Below, in pieces: positions 1-7,684 of a stretch of 10,000 nucleotides of DNA. The stretch is from Penaeus vannamei (Eukaryota; Arthropoda; Malacostraca; Decapoda; Penaeidae), in NCBI RefSeq assembly GCF_042767895.1, contig NC_091555.1:18361222-18371221 (forward strand), given 5' to 3'. The notes beneath the pieces were generated by a model that saw nothing but the letters and a program-made list of their open reading frames with translations, was not told the DNA's origin and did no database searches. The position numbers were made by a program, and so were the translations under genes. Within the stretch, counting starts at the first letter, position 1. Every line of letters starts with the position of its first letter.

Positions 1-1785
1 CGCTGGATCTGCTGCGACTGTCTCGTCGTCGAAAGGGAGAAGGACCTCTGCGTCCTGCACAGGGAATTTGGCTGGCACTCTGGAGGCGTTTCCTTCGTCG
101 AGAATGGCGTTAGGAAGAGTGAACTCGTCCTTCTGTTCCGTCGGGAGACTCAGGTCGGTGGAGGAACTAGAGCTGAATGGCCTCAGGGACGTGGCCTCGT
201 CCTCCGCCCAGCACACATTCGGGGCGGACGGGAGGTCGCTGGTGTCCTGGCTCGTCTCCGTGGTCTGGATGGAGGACGACGTCTGGCTCGTGCGCAGGAA
301 GGGCAGGCTGCGAGCCAAGGACGCGGCGATGCTGTCGCGGATGTTTCTTAGAATGTTTCTCGTGAAGCTCGTTGTTTTAGTCTTTTCTTTGGTCGAGCGG
401 TTGGATGTTTCAGAAGTGGGTGGAAGCCTTTGTTCCTTTTCGTCCGGTGTTTCACCGCTTTCGCCAGCGGTTGGCACATCTGCATGGAGCGTTTGGACGC
501 TTGAGTCGGAATTATTGGAAGCACTTTGAAGAAAAAGGGAGCGAGCGTTCGAGGAGCGAACTGGAGGGGACTTTCTCTCCGGGTCAGACAAGGACCTGAA
601 GTGTCTCCCAAGCGACTGCGGGGAGGCCGACTTGGGCGATTCCTCGGGGATCGGACGGAGTCTCGGGTTCTGCGCCAAGCGGTCAAATTCCACATACACG
701 ATGTCGACTTCGTCGGCTCCGCCTTCGTGGGAGCCTCTTCCCGCGTTTGTTTCATTATTTTGGAGCTTTCTCCTCTTCCTTCCCGGTATCACTTCGTGTT
801 CATTTGCCACGGCGTCGAGTGCGTCGATGGTTTTGACTTTGCGGAAAGGCTTCGGGAAGCTCGGGCATTTAAAGCTGAAGAGCCGTGGGGCCGTGTCCAC
901 CTCAACGCGGGGCATGGACGCGCCTCCCCCCGCGGCGAGTCCTCCGTGCGTGCAGCTGACCATCGGGCCAACAATGCCCGGCCTCACTGTAGAGGCCATG
1001 GTTACCGTCGGCGTGTTTGGCCTCAAGAAATTCTGTCTCGCGACGCCTCGAGTGTTGGTGGTCCTCTGAGCGCGCCGTAGGCCCCCACCTGAGCCGGAGT
1101 GGGGCGTCGCTGGGGAAACGAGAAGTGCGTCGAGAGCAACGTGGACGTCCGAAGATTGTGGAGGAAGACACCTCACTGCGCTGGGAACCTTGCGCCTGAC
1201 CGAGCCTCCTGTGAGTGCCGACGAAGACCAGGACACTGAATCCCTCGGGCGTCGAGCACTGACGCCGGGAGTCTCCTCGTCGTCATCGGAGAGAGGGAGC
1301 CGGCACACTCTCCGAGCGACGCACCGCAAGAGCGTTCGCGCTCCTGAGCGAAAGTGGTCATTAAGCCAGCAATAAATAAACGGGTTATAACACACGTTGG
1401 ACATAGCGAACCAGTGGCACAGGAAGAACACGGACGACGAGTGGCGAAAGGGGCCGAGTGAGCCCCCGAAGTCTGCCACGAGGTGGTAGGTGTTGAGTGG
1501 CAGCCAACACAGGGCGAACAACACTACCACGACCAGCAACATCTTGACCGTTTTCTTCTTTGCTCGTAACTGGACGGACAGCTGCTCCTTGGTGGCGGCG
1601 CCCACGACCGCCCGCCACCACACCCGCCTCGTCACGCCCACGTAAGCCACGGCTGTGATGCTTAAGGGCAGTGCATACTGCGTGAGGAAGGTCGCCAGCG
1701 TCAGCCACTGGCGAAACTCGAGAGCTGGGTGCGGGTAGCGCGCCTGACACCGTGTCAGCTTCCGGTACGTGACCACCTCGACGAC
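1..1785 (-). CDS. GPR83: GPR83-like receptor exon with ECL2, TM5-TM7, helix 8 and very long C-tail (partial)
   Basis: 595 uninterrupted codons from the CAG acceptor to base 1; I re-read it line by line and found no stop. Order: ECL2 with its cysteine (1749-1747), TM5 (LATFLTQYALPLSITAVAYV), ICL3 with WWRAVVGAATKEQL and the basic KKKTVKM, TM6 with FALCWLPLN, TM7 with HWFAMSNVCYNPFIY, then helix 8 (WLNDHFRSGARTLLRC). Two cysteines after helix 8 (1322 and 1305 regions) are possible palmitoylation sites. The remaining roughly 449 codons are Ser/Thr/Pro-rich tail containing SDDDEE (1290-1273), a basic cluster GRKRRKL (783-763), RSLSDP (597-580) and a helix-prone stretch around 360-301. The tail is GC-rich with normal-looking codons, unlike the repeats nearby. 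A spliced-out segment inside it cannot be excluded without RNA evidence, but none is needed to keep the frame. Confidence 0.88.
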
Positions 1786-3234
1786 CTGAAATCAGAGGAG
1801 TCGCGGTAAGACCAAGGCATTCGAGAATAATCAATACCTATTATGCAATAGGATTAAAAGTGAGCGAGAATGATAGGATAATTAGCATTACTGCGATTAT
1901 GAAAAATGGATAGAAATAATCATATCAAGAATAATAGCAATCCTTGTAGTAGTTTTCACTTTATTATCACTACTACTCGTAAGTTTCATCATTTCACTTT
2001 ATCCTTACAACGCCCCTTTTCCCCTCGACCCGGCCTGACCTCGCTATAGATGGCGTAGGGGAGGGAGACGAGGGCGGCCAGCAACCACACCACCACGATG
2101 ATGACCGCGCCGTGGAAAGCTCCCAGACGAGGCTTTAATGGGTGGACTATCACCTGAAGGATTTTAAAAATGGGAGTCAAGAATAAATCATGGAAAATTG
2201 ACAACTGATATGTGAATTGTAAAAAATCTAAAAAATAAAACAAAAGCACGTGCTAATAAAAAAAATGCGAATGGTATGAATGAAAAAGTGACCTTTCTTG
2301 TCTTGATTCTTCGTTCATTCGCCGGAGTAAGAACTTAGATAATCAAAGACAAAAATTATAAATAAAATGTGTATAAGCGCGAGCTCGTGTGTCTATGTCT
2401 GTGTAATATGCTGTAGGCTTATTGTTTATACATTAGACGGACAGATTCATTAAAAGATATATTTCACCAAAATCAATGGATAGAAACAAAACATAGAGGT
2501 AGAGAGGAGAGGAAAAATCAAGGCCTACATATACAGATTGTTACATCAATGAGAGAGACAGATAGATATATAGAATGATAGGCAAATAGAAAGACAGACA
2601 ACAAGAGAGTGAGAAAGCGCAAAGAAGAGAGAGGGATAGAAACAACGACAAACAAAAACACAGGGGCAGAAACAGACAGGAACAGAGAAGAAAGATGAAA
2701 AAAAGGAAACATAAAGACAGCAAAGAAATCGCCATAAAAAAAAACAATAATAATAAGAAAAACACCTGACTCCGACCCACAAACCGCACACCCCCGGAGA
2801 CGGCAAACGGACTCTCGAGCATCACCTGATATCTGTCCAGGGCGATGGCGACCATAGTGAAGGCGGAGACGTAGACGGAGGTGGCCTGGACGAAGGGCAC
2901 GACGCTGCACATGAACCCTCCGAAGGGCCAGTCGTCCAGCAGCACTCTGGGGACGAGGAATGGAGGACTAAATAAAGGAGGGAGATAGATGTTTGCGCTT
3001 GGAGATAATTTTTTTCATGGCTGGTTTTCTTTTTTCTTTTTCTTTTTTTTTATTTCTTTACTCTTGATTTCTTTGTGGGAAATTATGCTGTAATGTTGGG
3101 TGTTTTCTACTTATGTGTGAGAGAGCGAGGGAGAAAGAGAGAGAGTGATATTTATTAAGATTTCTACTGTCTTTGTCTCTTCCTCTTTTTTCATGATCTT
3201 TCTTTTTCTCTTTCACTTTCACTCAACTTCTCTC

Positions 3235-3316
<82 letters not shown>

Positions 3317-3827
3317 TCTCATCCATTCCTATCTCATTCTCTCTTTCCCCTCTCCCCTTCTCTTAATCAACCCCTCTCTCTCTAACTTCTTTCTCCTTTT
3401 CAAGCTCTTCCCCACTCCCATTTCCCTTTCCCTTCCCCCCTCCCCTCCCTTCCCTTCCCTTCTCTCTGTCACCCTCCTCCCCTTTCCCGTCTCCTCTCTC
3501 CCTCCCCTTCCCCTCCCTTCCCCTTCAACCCCCTCTCCCTTTCCCCTATTCCCTCCTTTCCCCTCTCCCCTCCCCCTTCCCATCCTTCCCCTCTTCCTAA
3601 CCTTGCCACATTGAAGGGTATGTTGAGCGCCGTCATGAGCAGGTCAGAGACGGCGAGGTTGGCGAGGAAGGTGTTGGTGAGCGTGTGCAGTCTGCGGTTC
3701 CTAATGACGACGTGGCAGACGAGGAGGTTGCCGAAGAGGGAGACGCAGATGATGATGGTGTAGGCCAGGATCATGATGACGGTGCGGCCGGGGTCATCGC
3801 GCCGTCTCACTTGCGCCGTCAGGTCGA
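1..3827 (-). CDS. GPR83: GPR83-like class A neuropeptide GPCR, four exons, both ends missing
   Basis: Seven-helix plasma-membrane receptor expected to bind an extracellular peptide and signal through heterotrimeric G proteins. The coding segments are 3827..3602, 2946..2826, 2153..2040 and 1785..1, joined at matched phases to give 748 residues. Visible class A hallmarks are LFGNLLVCHVV in TM1, LAVSD in TM2, WPFG before the TM3 cysteine (2909-2907), DRYQ (2837-2826), an ECL2 cysteine (1749-1747) able to pair with it, CWLP in TM6 (1509-1498) and NPFIY in TM7 (1386-1372). From memory, vertebrate GPR83 shares the LFGN.LVCHV start, DR.QVI.HPLKPR, KKKT.KML, VVLFALCW.PLN and HWFAMS..CYNPFIYCWLN, which is a much closer fit than insect NPF, sNPF or RYamide receptors. 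The vertebrate protein has DRH where this one has DRY. The start codon and N-terminal extracellular region lie further right; the stop lies left of base 1. Family assignment is strong. The ligand is unknown: mammalian candidates (PEN, FAM237A) cannot be transferred to an arthropod. Confidence 0.9.
1786..2039 (-). other. Intron between TM4 and ECL2 exons (254 bp)
   Basis: Donor GAG|GTCAGG at 2039 and acceptor GATTTCAG| at 1786, phase 0. Short, AT-rich and free of repeats apart from scattered ATT/AAT triplets. Its sharp change from GC-rich exon to AT-rich sequence on both sides supports the borders. Confidence 0.85.
2040..2153 (-). CDS. GPR83: GPR83-like receptor exon with ICL2 and TM4
   Basis: Exactly 38 codons, phase 0 at both ends. 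It encodes the second intracellular loop VIVHPLKPRLGAFHG and TM4 (AVIIVVVWLLAALVSLP) with the nearly invariant TM4 tryptophan, ending in YAIYSE. The acceptor is CTTCAG| at 2154. The donor GAG|GTCAGG at 2039 is a little weak at +3. A better-looking GTAAGG at about 2010 would put the next exon in the wrong frame, so it is not used in this model. Confidence 0.88.
2154..2825 (-). other. Intron between TM3 and TM4 exons (672 bp)
   Basis: Donor CAG|GTGATG at 2825 and acceptor CTTCAG| at 2154, phase 0, placed directly after DRYQ. The first 60 bases (2825-2766) stay open in the receptor frame and are GC-rich (38 of 60 by hand count). After that the intron becomes AT-rich, with a degenerate GA/CA-rich stretch on the + strand at 2500-2760. 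Nothing else coding is visible. Confidence 0.85.
2826..2946 (-). CDS. GPR83: GPR83-like receptor exon with ECL1, TM3 and DRYQ
   Basis: One base finishes the split arginine codon and 40 codons follow. The exon encodes the first extracellular loop VLLDDWPFG, the conserved TM3 cysteine (2909-2907), the TM3 body (VPFVQATSVYVSAFTM) and the ionic-lock motif DRYQ at its end. The donor is CAG|GTGATG at 2825, phase 0. Joining to the next exon gives DRYQ-VIVHPLKPR, matching the expected TM3/ICL2 sequence of this family. A second in-frame CAG|GT donor lies 60 bases downstream at 2765. Confidence 0.9.
3229..3320. repeat. (TC)n microsatellite
   Basis: Pure TC from 3241 to 3310 with slightly broken TC/AC edges. 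It lies in the intron between the TM2 and TM3 exons. In the transcript sense it is a GA run. Confidence 0.95.
3320..3600. repeat. C/T-rich (polypyrimidine) low-complexity tract
   Basis: Nearly all C and T on the + strand, built from irregular CCCTTCCC and CCTCTCC words. It runs right up to the donor of the TM1-TM2 exon (3601). The minus-strand reading is a Gly/Arg/Glu-rich extension of the exon frame and is not expected to be coding. Confidence 0.9.
3602..3827 (-). CDS. GPR83: GPR83-like receptor exon with TM1, ICL1 and TM2
   Basis: The exon starts after a TACAG acceptor (3832-3828) with two bases completing a codon begun upstream, then 74 codons, then two bases (AG) before a GTTAGG donor at 3601. 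It encodes a short charged pre-TM1 stretch (VRRRDDPGR), TM1 (about residues 16-40, LFGNLLVCHVV at its end), the basic first intracellular loop (IRNRRLHTLTN) and TM2 with NLAVSDLL and NIPFNVA. Above the acceptor the same frame meets TGA at 3855-3853 with no ATG in between, so translation cannot begin here and an upstream exon with a phase-1 donor is required. The preceding intron contains the purine-rich block. Confidence 0.9.
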
Positions 3828-3865
3828 CTGTAGGGAGAAGAGAGGTCAGAGGTCAGTGGGTCGTC

Positions 3866-4660
3866 TCTTGGTGGAGGAAGGGAGGAGGAGGAGGAGGAAG
3901 GGAGGGTAGATGGATGACGCGGTGGAGGAAGGAAGGGATGGGAGAAGGAAGGTGCGGTGGAGGAAAGAAGGAAGAGGAGAAAGTAGGTTTGGTTGGTTAG
4001 TACTGGAGGGGGTTTACCCTATCCACCTGGAAGGCGCGATGAAGGAAGGAAGGAAGGATAGATGGAGGGTGCGGTGGAGGAAGGAGAGAAGAGAAGGAAA
4101 GATAGATGGAAGGCGCGGTGGAGGAAGGAAGGATAGATGGAGGGTGCGGTGGAGGAAGGAGGAAAGAGAAGGAAAGATAGATGGAAGGCGCGGTGGAGGA
4201 AGAAAGGATAGATGGAGGGTGCTGTGGAGGAAGGAGGGAAGAGGAGAAGGAAAGATAGATGGAAGGCACGGTGGAGAAAGGAAGAGGAAGAGGAAAGATA
4301 GATGGAAGGTAGAGGAAGGAAGGAAGAGGAGGAGGAAAGATAGATGGAAGGTGGAGGAAGGAAGGAAGAGGAAGAGGAAAGATAGATGGAAGATGGAGGA
4401 AGGAAGGAAGAGGAAGAGGAAAGATAGATGGAGGGTGGAGGAAGGAAGGATAGATGGAAAGTGCGGTGGAGGAAGGAAGGAAGAGGAGAAGGAAGGATAG
4501 ATGGAAGAAAGGAAGAAGAGAAGAAAGGATAGATGGAAGAATGGAAGAGGAGAAGGAGAGATAGATGGAAGACGCGGTGAAGGAAAGAAGAGGAGAAGGA
4601 TGGATAGATGGAAGGAAAGAAGAGGAAAAAAGAGATAGATGGAAGACGTGATGAAGAAAG
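3866..4660. repeat. GA-rich minisatellite built on a GATAGATGGA core
   Basis: Sixteen copies of GATAGATGGA start at 4057, 4101, 4132, 4176, 4207, 4254, 4297, 4339, 4381, 4423, 4449, 4496, 4528, 4560, 4603 and 4634. Between them are variable GGAAGGAAGAGGA filler and, in many units, the words GCGGTGGAGGAAGGA. Unit lengths are first 44 and 31 alternating, later 42, 42, 42. A degenerate lead-in with GATGGATGACGCGGTGG begins near 3909. It lies just upstream (in transcript sense) of the TM1-TM2 exon acceptor. Confidence 0.85.
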
Positions 4661-5340
4661 GAGGGGGAGAAGTAAGAATGAATGTAAGGCACGCTAAAGG
4701 TATTGAATGAAGGATATAAGAACGGAAAGAAAAAGGTGAGAGGAAGTTCTGATAATGAAGGAAGGAAGGAAGGCAGAAGGGAAGAGAAAGATAATGGAAG
4801 GTATTGATGTGAGAAGGGAAAGGAAGAGGAGAATAGTAACATAAAGGAAAAACGAAGGAAGTGTTCTTGCAAGGAAGGGAAAACGAAAGAGTAAGCAAGG
4901 TAAAGGTGAGAGGAGGTTCCAATAATAAAAAAGGAAGAGAGAGAATAGTGATAAAGGGTAAAAAGAAAGACACGGTTAGAGCTCTTCGTGATGATGGAAG
5001 GAAGAAAGAGGAAGAAATACTGATAAAAGAAGGATGTATGGAAAACAAGGTCAAGGTATCAAATAGAGGTAAGAAGGAGAAAGGAAAGATGATAGAGGGG
5101 TGGTAATTAGAGAGGAAGAGAAGGGAAATGTGATAAATGGGGAATAAGAGGAAGGTACAATATAGACATTGAAAGAAGGAAAGAAAAAAAAAAGACAGAG
5201 GATGAATAAATGTAAGACTGGGAGAGAATAAGAGGTTCTCTCGATAAAGAAAGGGAATGAGGAAGGAAAGACAGAAGAGAATAAAGATGGATGAGAAGGA
5301 AGGAAACGAAGAAAGATTGTGGGTGAAATTAAGAGCGACA
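4660..5340. repeat. Degenerate purine-rich tract
   Basis: Irregular GAAGGAAGG, AAGAGAAAG and GGAAAGG words with very few pyrimidines on the + strand. It continues the strand bias of the preceding minisatellite but has no fixed unit that I can see. Long minus-strand Ser/Leu/Phe/Pro-rich frames across it are composition artefacts. Confidence 0.8.
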
Positions 5341-5820
5341 TCGGAATGCTACAGAAATTAATTTGACACTAATGGAAAAAGATGTGATGTTGATTAATGA
5401 ACTCAAATGAAATCATTCGTAACGTGGCCGAAAACAAGTGACAAATATAGGTGGAAAAGTCAAAGATCTTTTCTTCGTTCCACATTTTTGAAATATCAAT
5501 ATCAAAACCTCTTTTTTAATTATCTTAGAGAAATAATTATTCTTTTTTCTATGAACTTCGTCGAAGAATTTGAGTATACTGAACTGAATATATCGAAACA
5601 CCTCAAGTTTTTTTCTTTGGCAGACAAGCATCCGGGGAGAATTCATTAAGCAAGAATATTTACGCATTTAAGAAGAAGAAAAAAAGAAAGGAAGAGAAAA
5701 AAATAAATAAATAAATAAAAGATCAGAAAACGACACCACAAGGTTTCACTTTCTTTTCTTGAGATGAAAAGGAAGAAGATGAAGAAGCTTAATGAGTTAT
5801 CCGAGCTTTCCCGCGCAGGT
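5340..5820. other. AT-rich non-repetitive stretch, no gene seen
   Basis: Ordinary AT-rich DNA with a short (AATA)n at about 5700-5718. Short frames exist on both strands (about 80 codons) but show no motif, hydrophobic pattern or splice-linked continuation, so none is called. It may be part of the 5' intron of the receptor gene. Confidence 0.6.
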
Positions 5821-5823
5821 GAC

Positions 5824-5838
5824 GGGGGGGGGGGGGGG
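5824..5838 (+). repeat. Run of 15 G
   Basis: Uninterrupted homopolymer G directly followed by TACATG and a T-rich stretch. It could form a G-quadruplex. Its length is unreliable in most sequencing chemistries. Confidence 0.9.
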
Positions 5839-5844
5839 TACATG

Positions 5845-6035
5845 CTTCATTTTTTTCTGGTCGTTTTTTTTTCTTTTCTTTTCTTTCCTTTTTTTATATT
5901 GTGTATTGATTTTTTCGTTCCTTTTTTTAAAGCCATTTTAGCTGAGGATAAAAGTAAGGCAGGAAGATGAGTTTCTTTCTTTGAGTTTCTTCGTCAGCTA
6001 TTTTTTTTTTTTTTTTATTATTATTATTATCATTG
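5845..6035. repeat. T-rich stretch ending in poly-T and (ATT)n
   Basis: T-rich from 5848 to 5935 (TTTTCTTTTCTTTTC words), then a 17-base T run from about 6001 followed by (ATT)n to 6030. No coding content is seen. Confidence 0.8.
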
Positions 6036-6104
6036 ACATTTTTATTTATCTACATATCTATTCGTGTATACGTTGTTGTTTTTTACTTATCCATGTTACT
6101 TATT

Positions 6105-6622
<518 letters not shown>

Positions 6623-6624
6623 AT

Positions 6625-6950
6625 AAAAAATTAGAACAACCTTCAGTTCCTTCTCTTTTTATCTTTTTTTATTATTTTTCTTTTTCGTTTTTCTTTTCGT
6701 TCTTCATCTTCTCGCGTCCGTAATTACGTAAAAAGACCAAAGCTATCTGATATTTTAAAGATTTTCACAAAAGTCATGTTGTGATATGATGAACAAGTGG
6801 TTGAAAATCCTTGTTGTGACTGCGTTTATAAAGACCTTCAGAGCCGTTGACACGATAGCTTCTTCTTGCCCCGGGCGTGCTCAACCACGGGCGGGGCGGC
6901 GTCAAGGTGTCAAAACATCTCGGGAAAATGGTTATACATGTGGCCCCGTG
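6625..6950. other. Unique stretch with a GC-rich patch, no gene called
   Basis: The T-rich left half gives way at 6840 to a GC-rich patch (6865-6950) containing CCCCGGGCGTG and GGGCGGGGCGGCG. On the minus strand a frame here reads GARRSYRVNGSEG, with a glycosylation sequon and a phase-1 GT at 6835. That frame leads back into a TG/CA repeat and has no clear start, so I do not call an exon. Confidence 0.5.
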
Positions 6951-7190
6951 GTATGTGGGGGGGGGGAGAGATGTAGGTGTGGGTATGTGTGAGGATGGGT
7001 GGATGGGTGGGTGTGTGTGGGCAGGTGGATGTAGGTGGGTGTGTGGAGGTGTGTTGGTATGTGTGGGTGGGTGTGCGTTGGTGTGTGTGTGTGTGTGTGC
7101 GTGTGTATGTGTGGATATGTGTGTGTTGGTGGGTGGGTGGACGGGTGTGTGTGTATGTGTGTATGTGGGTATGTGGGTGTTTGATAGAAC
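6950..7190. repeat. TG/GGTG-rich low-complexity tract
   Basis: Starts with a short G run (6957-6967), continues with GGATGGGTGG and GTGGGTGTG words, contains pure (TG)n at 7082-7099 and ends with GTATGTGGGTATGTG. The minus strand reads as His/Thr/Pro repeats, which are not expected to be a protein. Confidence 0.9.
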
Positions 7191-7238
7191 ACATACTAGG
7201 TGTATCAACTGATATTACTATAGCATCATTACCGTAGA

Positions 7239-7518
7239 CCAATGGTCCTTAATCTGATGAAAGCTACGGGCCGCCTTTCCCAAGTGATATCCACATAAAG
7301 ACAACTATGCATGCAATGTGTATAATGCACTTTATTCATTGAGATTTAATTGCTTTATCCATATACGAGATCCACATCATATTATCAAACTTTAAAATAA
7401 ACAATCTAAAAACTAATCTAATGGCCATTCATTATAATCATGAATGTAAATAAACTTTCTATCTGATCCTCACGGACCCCCTGAAACCCTACCATGGGCT
7501 AGGTTACGAACCCCGATG
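7239..7518. mobile_element. Possible small non-autonomous hAT-like element (MITE)
   Basis: A roughly 280-bp unique block between repeats. Its left edge has GGTCCTTAATCT (7244-7255) and its right edge, read on the minus strand, GGTTCGTAACCT (7512-7501). These agree at 9 of 12 positions and resemble the GGTTCTTAACCT-type ends with nearby GGGGTCC words that I associate with hAT elements. The inside is AT-rich and non-coding. No convincing 8-bp target duplication is seen (left flank ends GTAGAC, right begins TAAGAG), so this remains tentative. Confidence 0.3.
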
Positions 7519-7584
7519 TAAGAGTATCATGATGGATGTTGCTAATGTTATCAATATATCCATACAGAACGATTTACGATGCTC

Positions 7585-7620
7585 GCAGAGAGAGAGAGAG
7601 AGAGAGTAAGAGAGAGGGAA

Positions 7621-7684
<64 letters not shown>

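Larger units (their letters stand above)
2947..3601 (-). other. Intron between TM2 and TM3 exons (655 bp) of the GPR83-like gene
   Basis: Donor AAG|GTTAGG at 3601 and acceptor TCCCCAG| at 2947; phase 2, splitting an arginine codon (AG|A). It contains a (TC)n microsatellite and a C/T-rich stretch on the + strand, so the transcript reads as GA-rich near its donor. The part next to the acceptor (2950-3130) is ordinary AT-rich DNA with a T-rich patch on the + strand at 3009-3055. Confidence 0.85.

Noticed and set aside
68..1199. Several + strand frames of 60-184 codons opposite the receptor tail
   Set aside because: They are antisense shadows of a continuous 595-codon minus-strand exon and show no motif or hydrophobic pattern.
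1..1347. A hidden intron within the receptor tail
   Set aside because: The frame is open throughout with coding-like GC content, so none is required, although RNA evidence could still reveal one.
1385..1834. Minus-strand 149-codon frame across the receptor's TM5-TM7
   Set aside because: It is a one-base shift of the true exon; the correct frame has ECL2 to TM7 motifs, while this one has no family pattern.
3910..4500. Plus-strand 196-codon frame of DRWRVRWRKE-type repeats
   Set aside because: Direct reading of the same minisatellite; no start context or flanking gene signals.
4057..4660. CRISPR-like regular spacing of a short repeat
   Set aside because: The intervals are themselves repetitive purine filler, not unique spacers, and the context is eukaryotic.
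3997..5054. Minus-strand frames of 291 and 346 codons rich in Ser, Leu, Phe and Pro
   Set aside because: They arise from the purine-rich minisatellite, whose common units are often multiples of three, and contain only repeat-derived words.
5407..5667. 80-codon frames on both strands in the AT-rich stretch
   Set aside because: Length is ordinary for chance, with no motif and no splice-linked extension.
6774..7242. His/Thr/Pro-rich minus-strand frames that might be taken for a mucin or histidine-rich protein
   Set aside because: They are the CA/TG repeat read in different frames; all three frames remain open, which is typical of low-complexity DNA.
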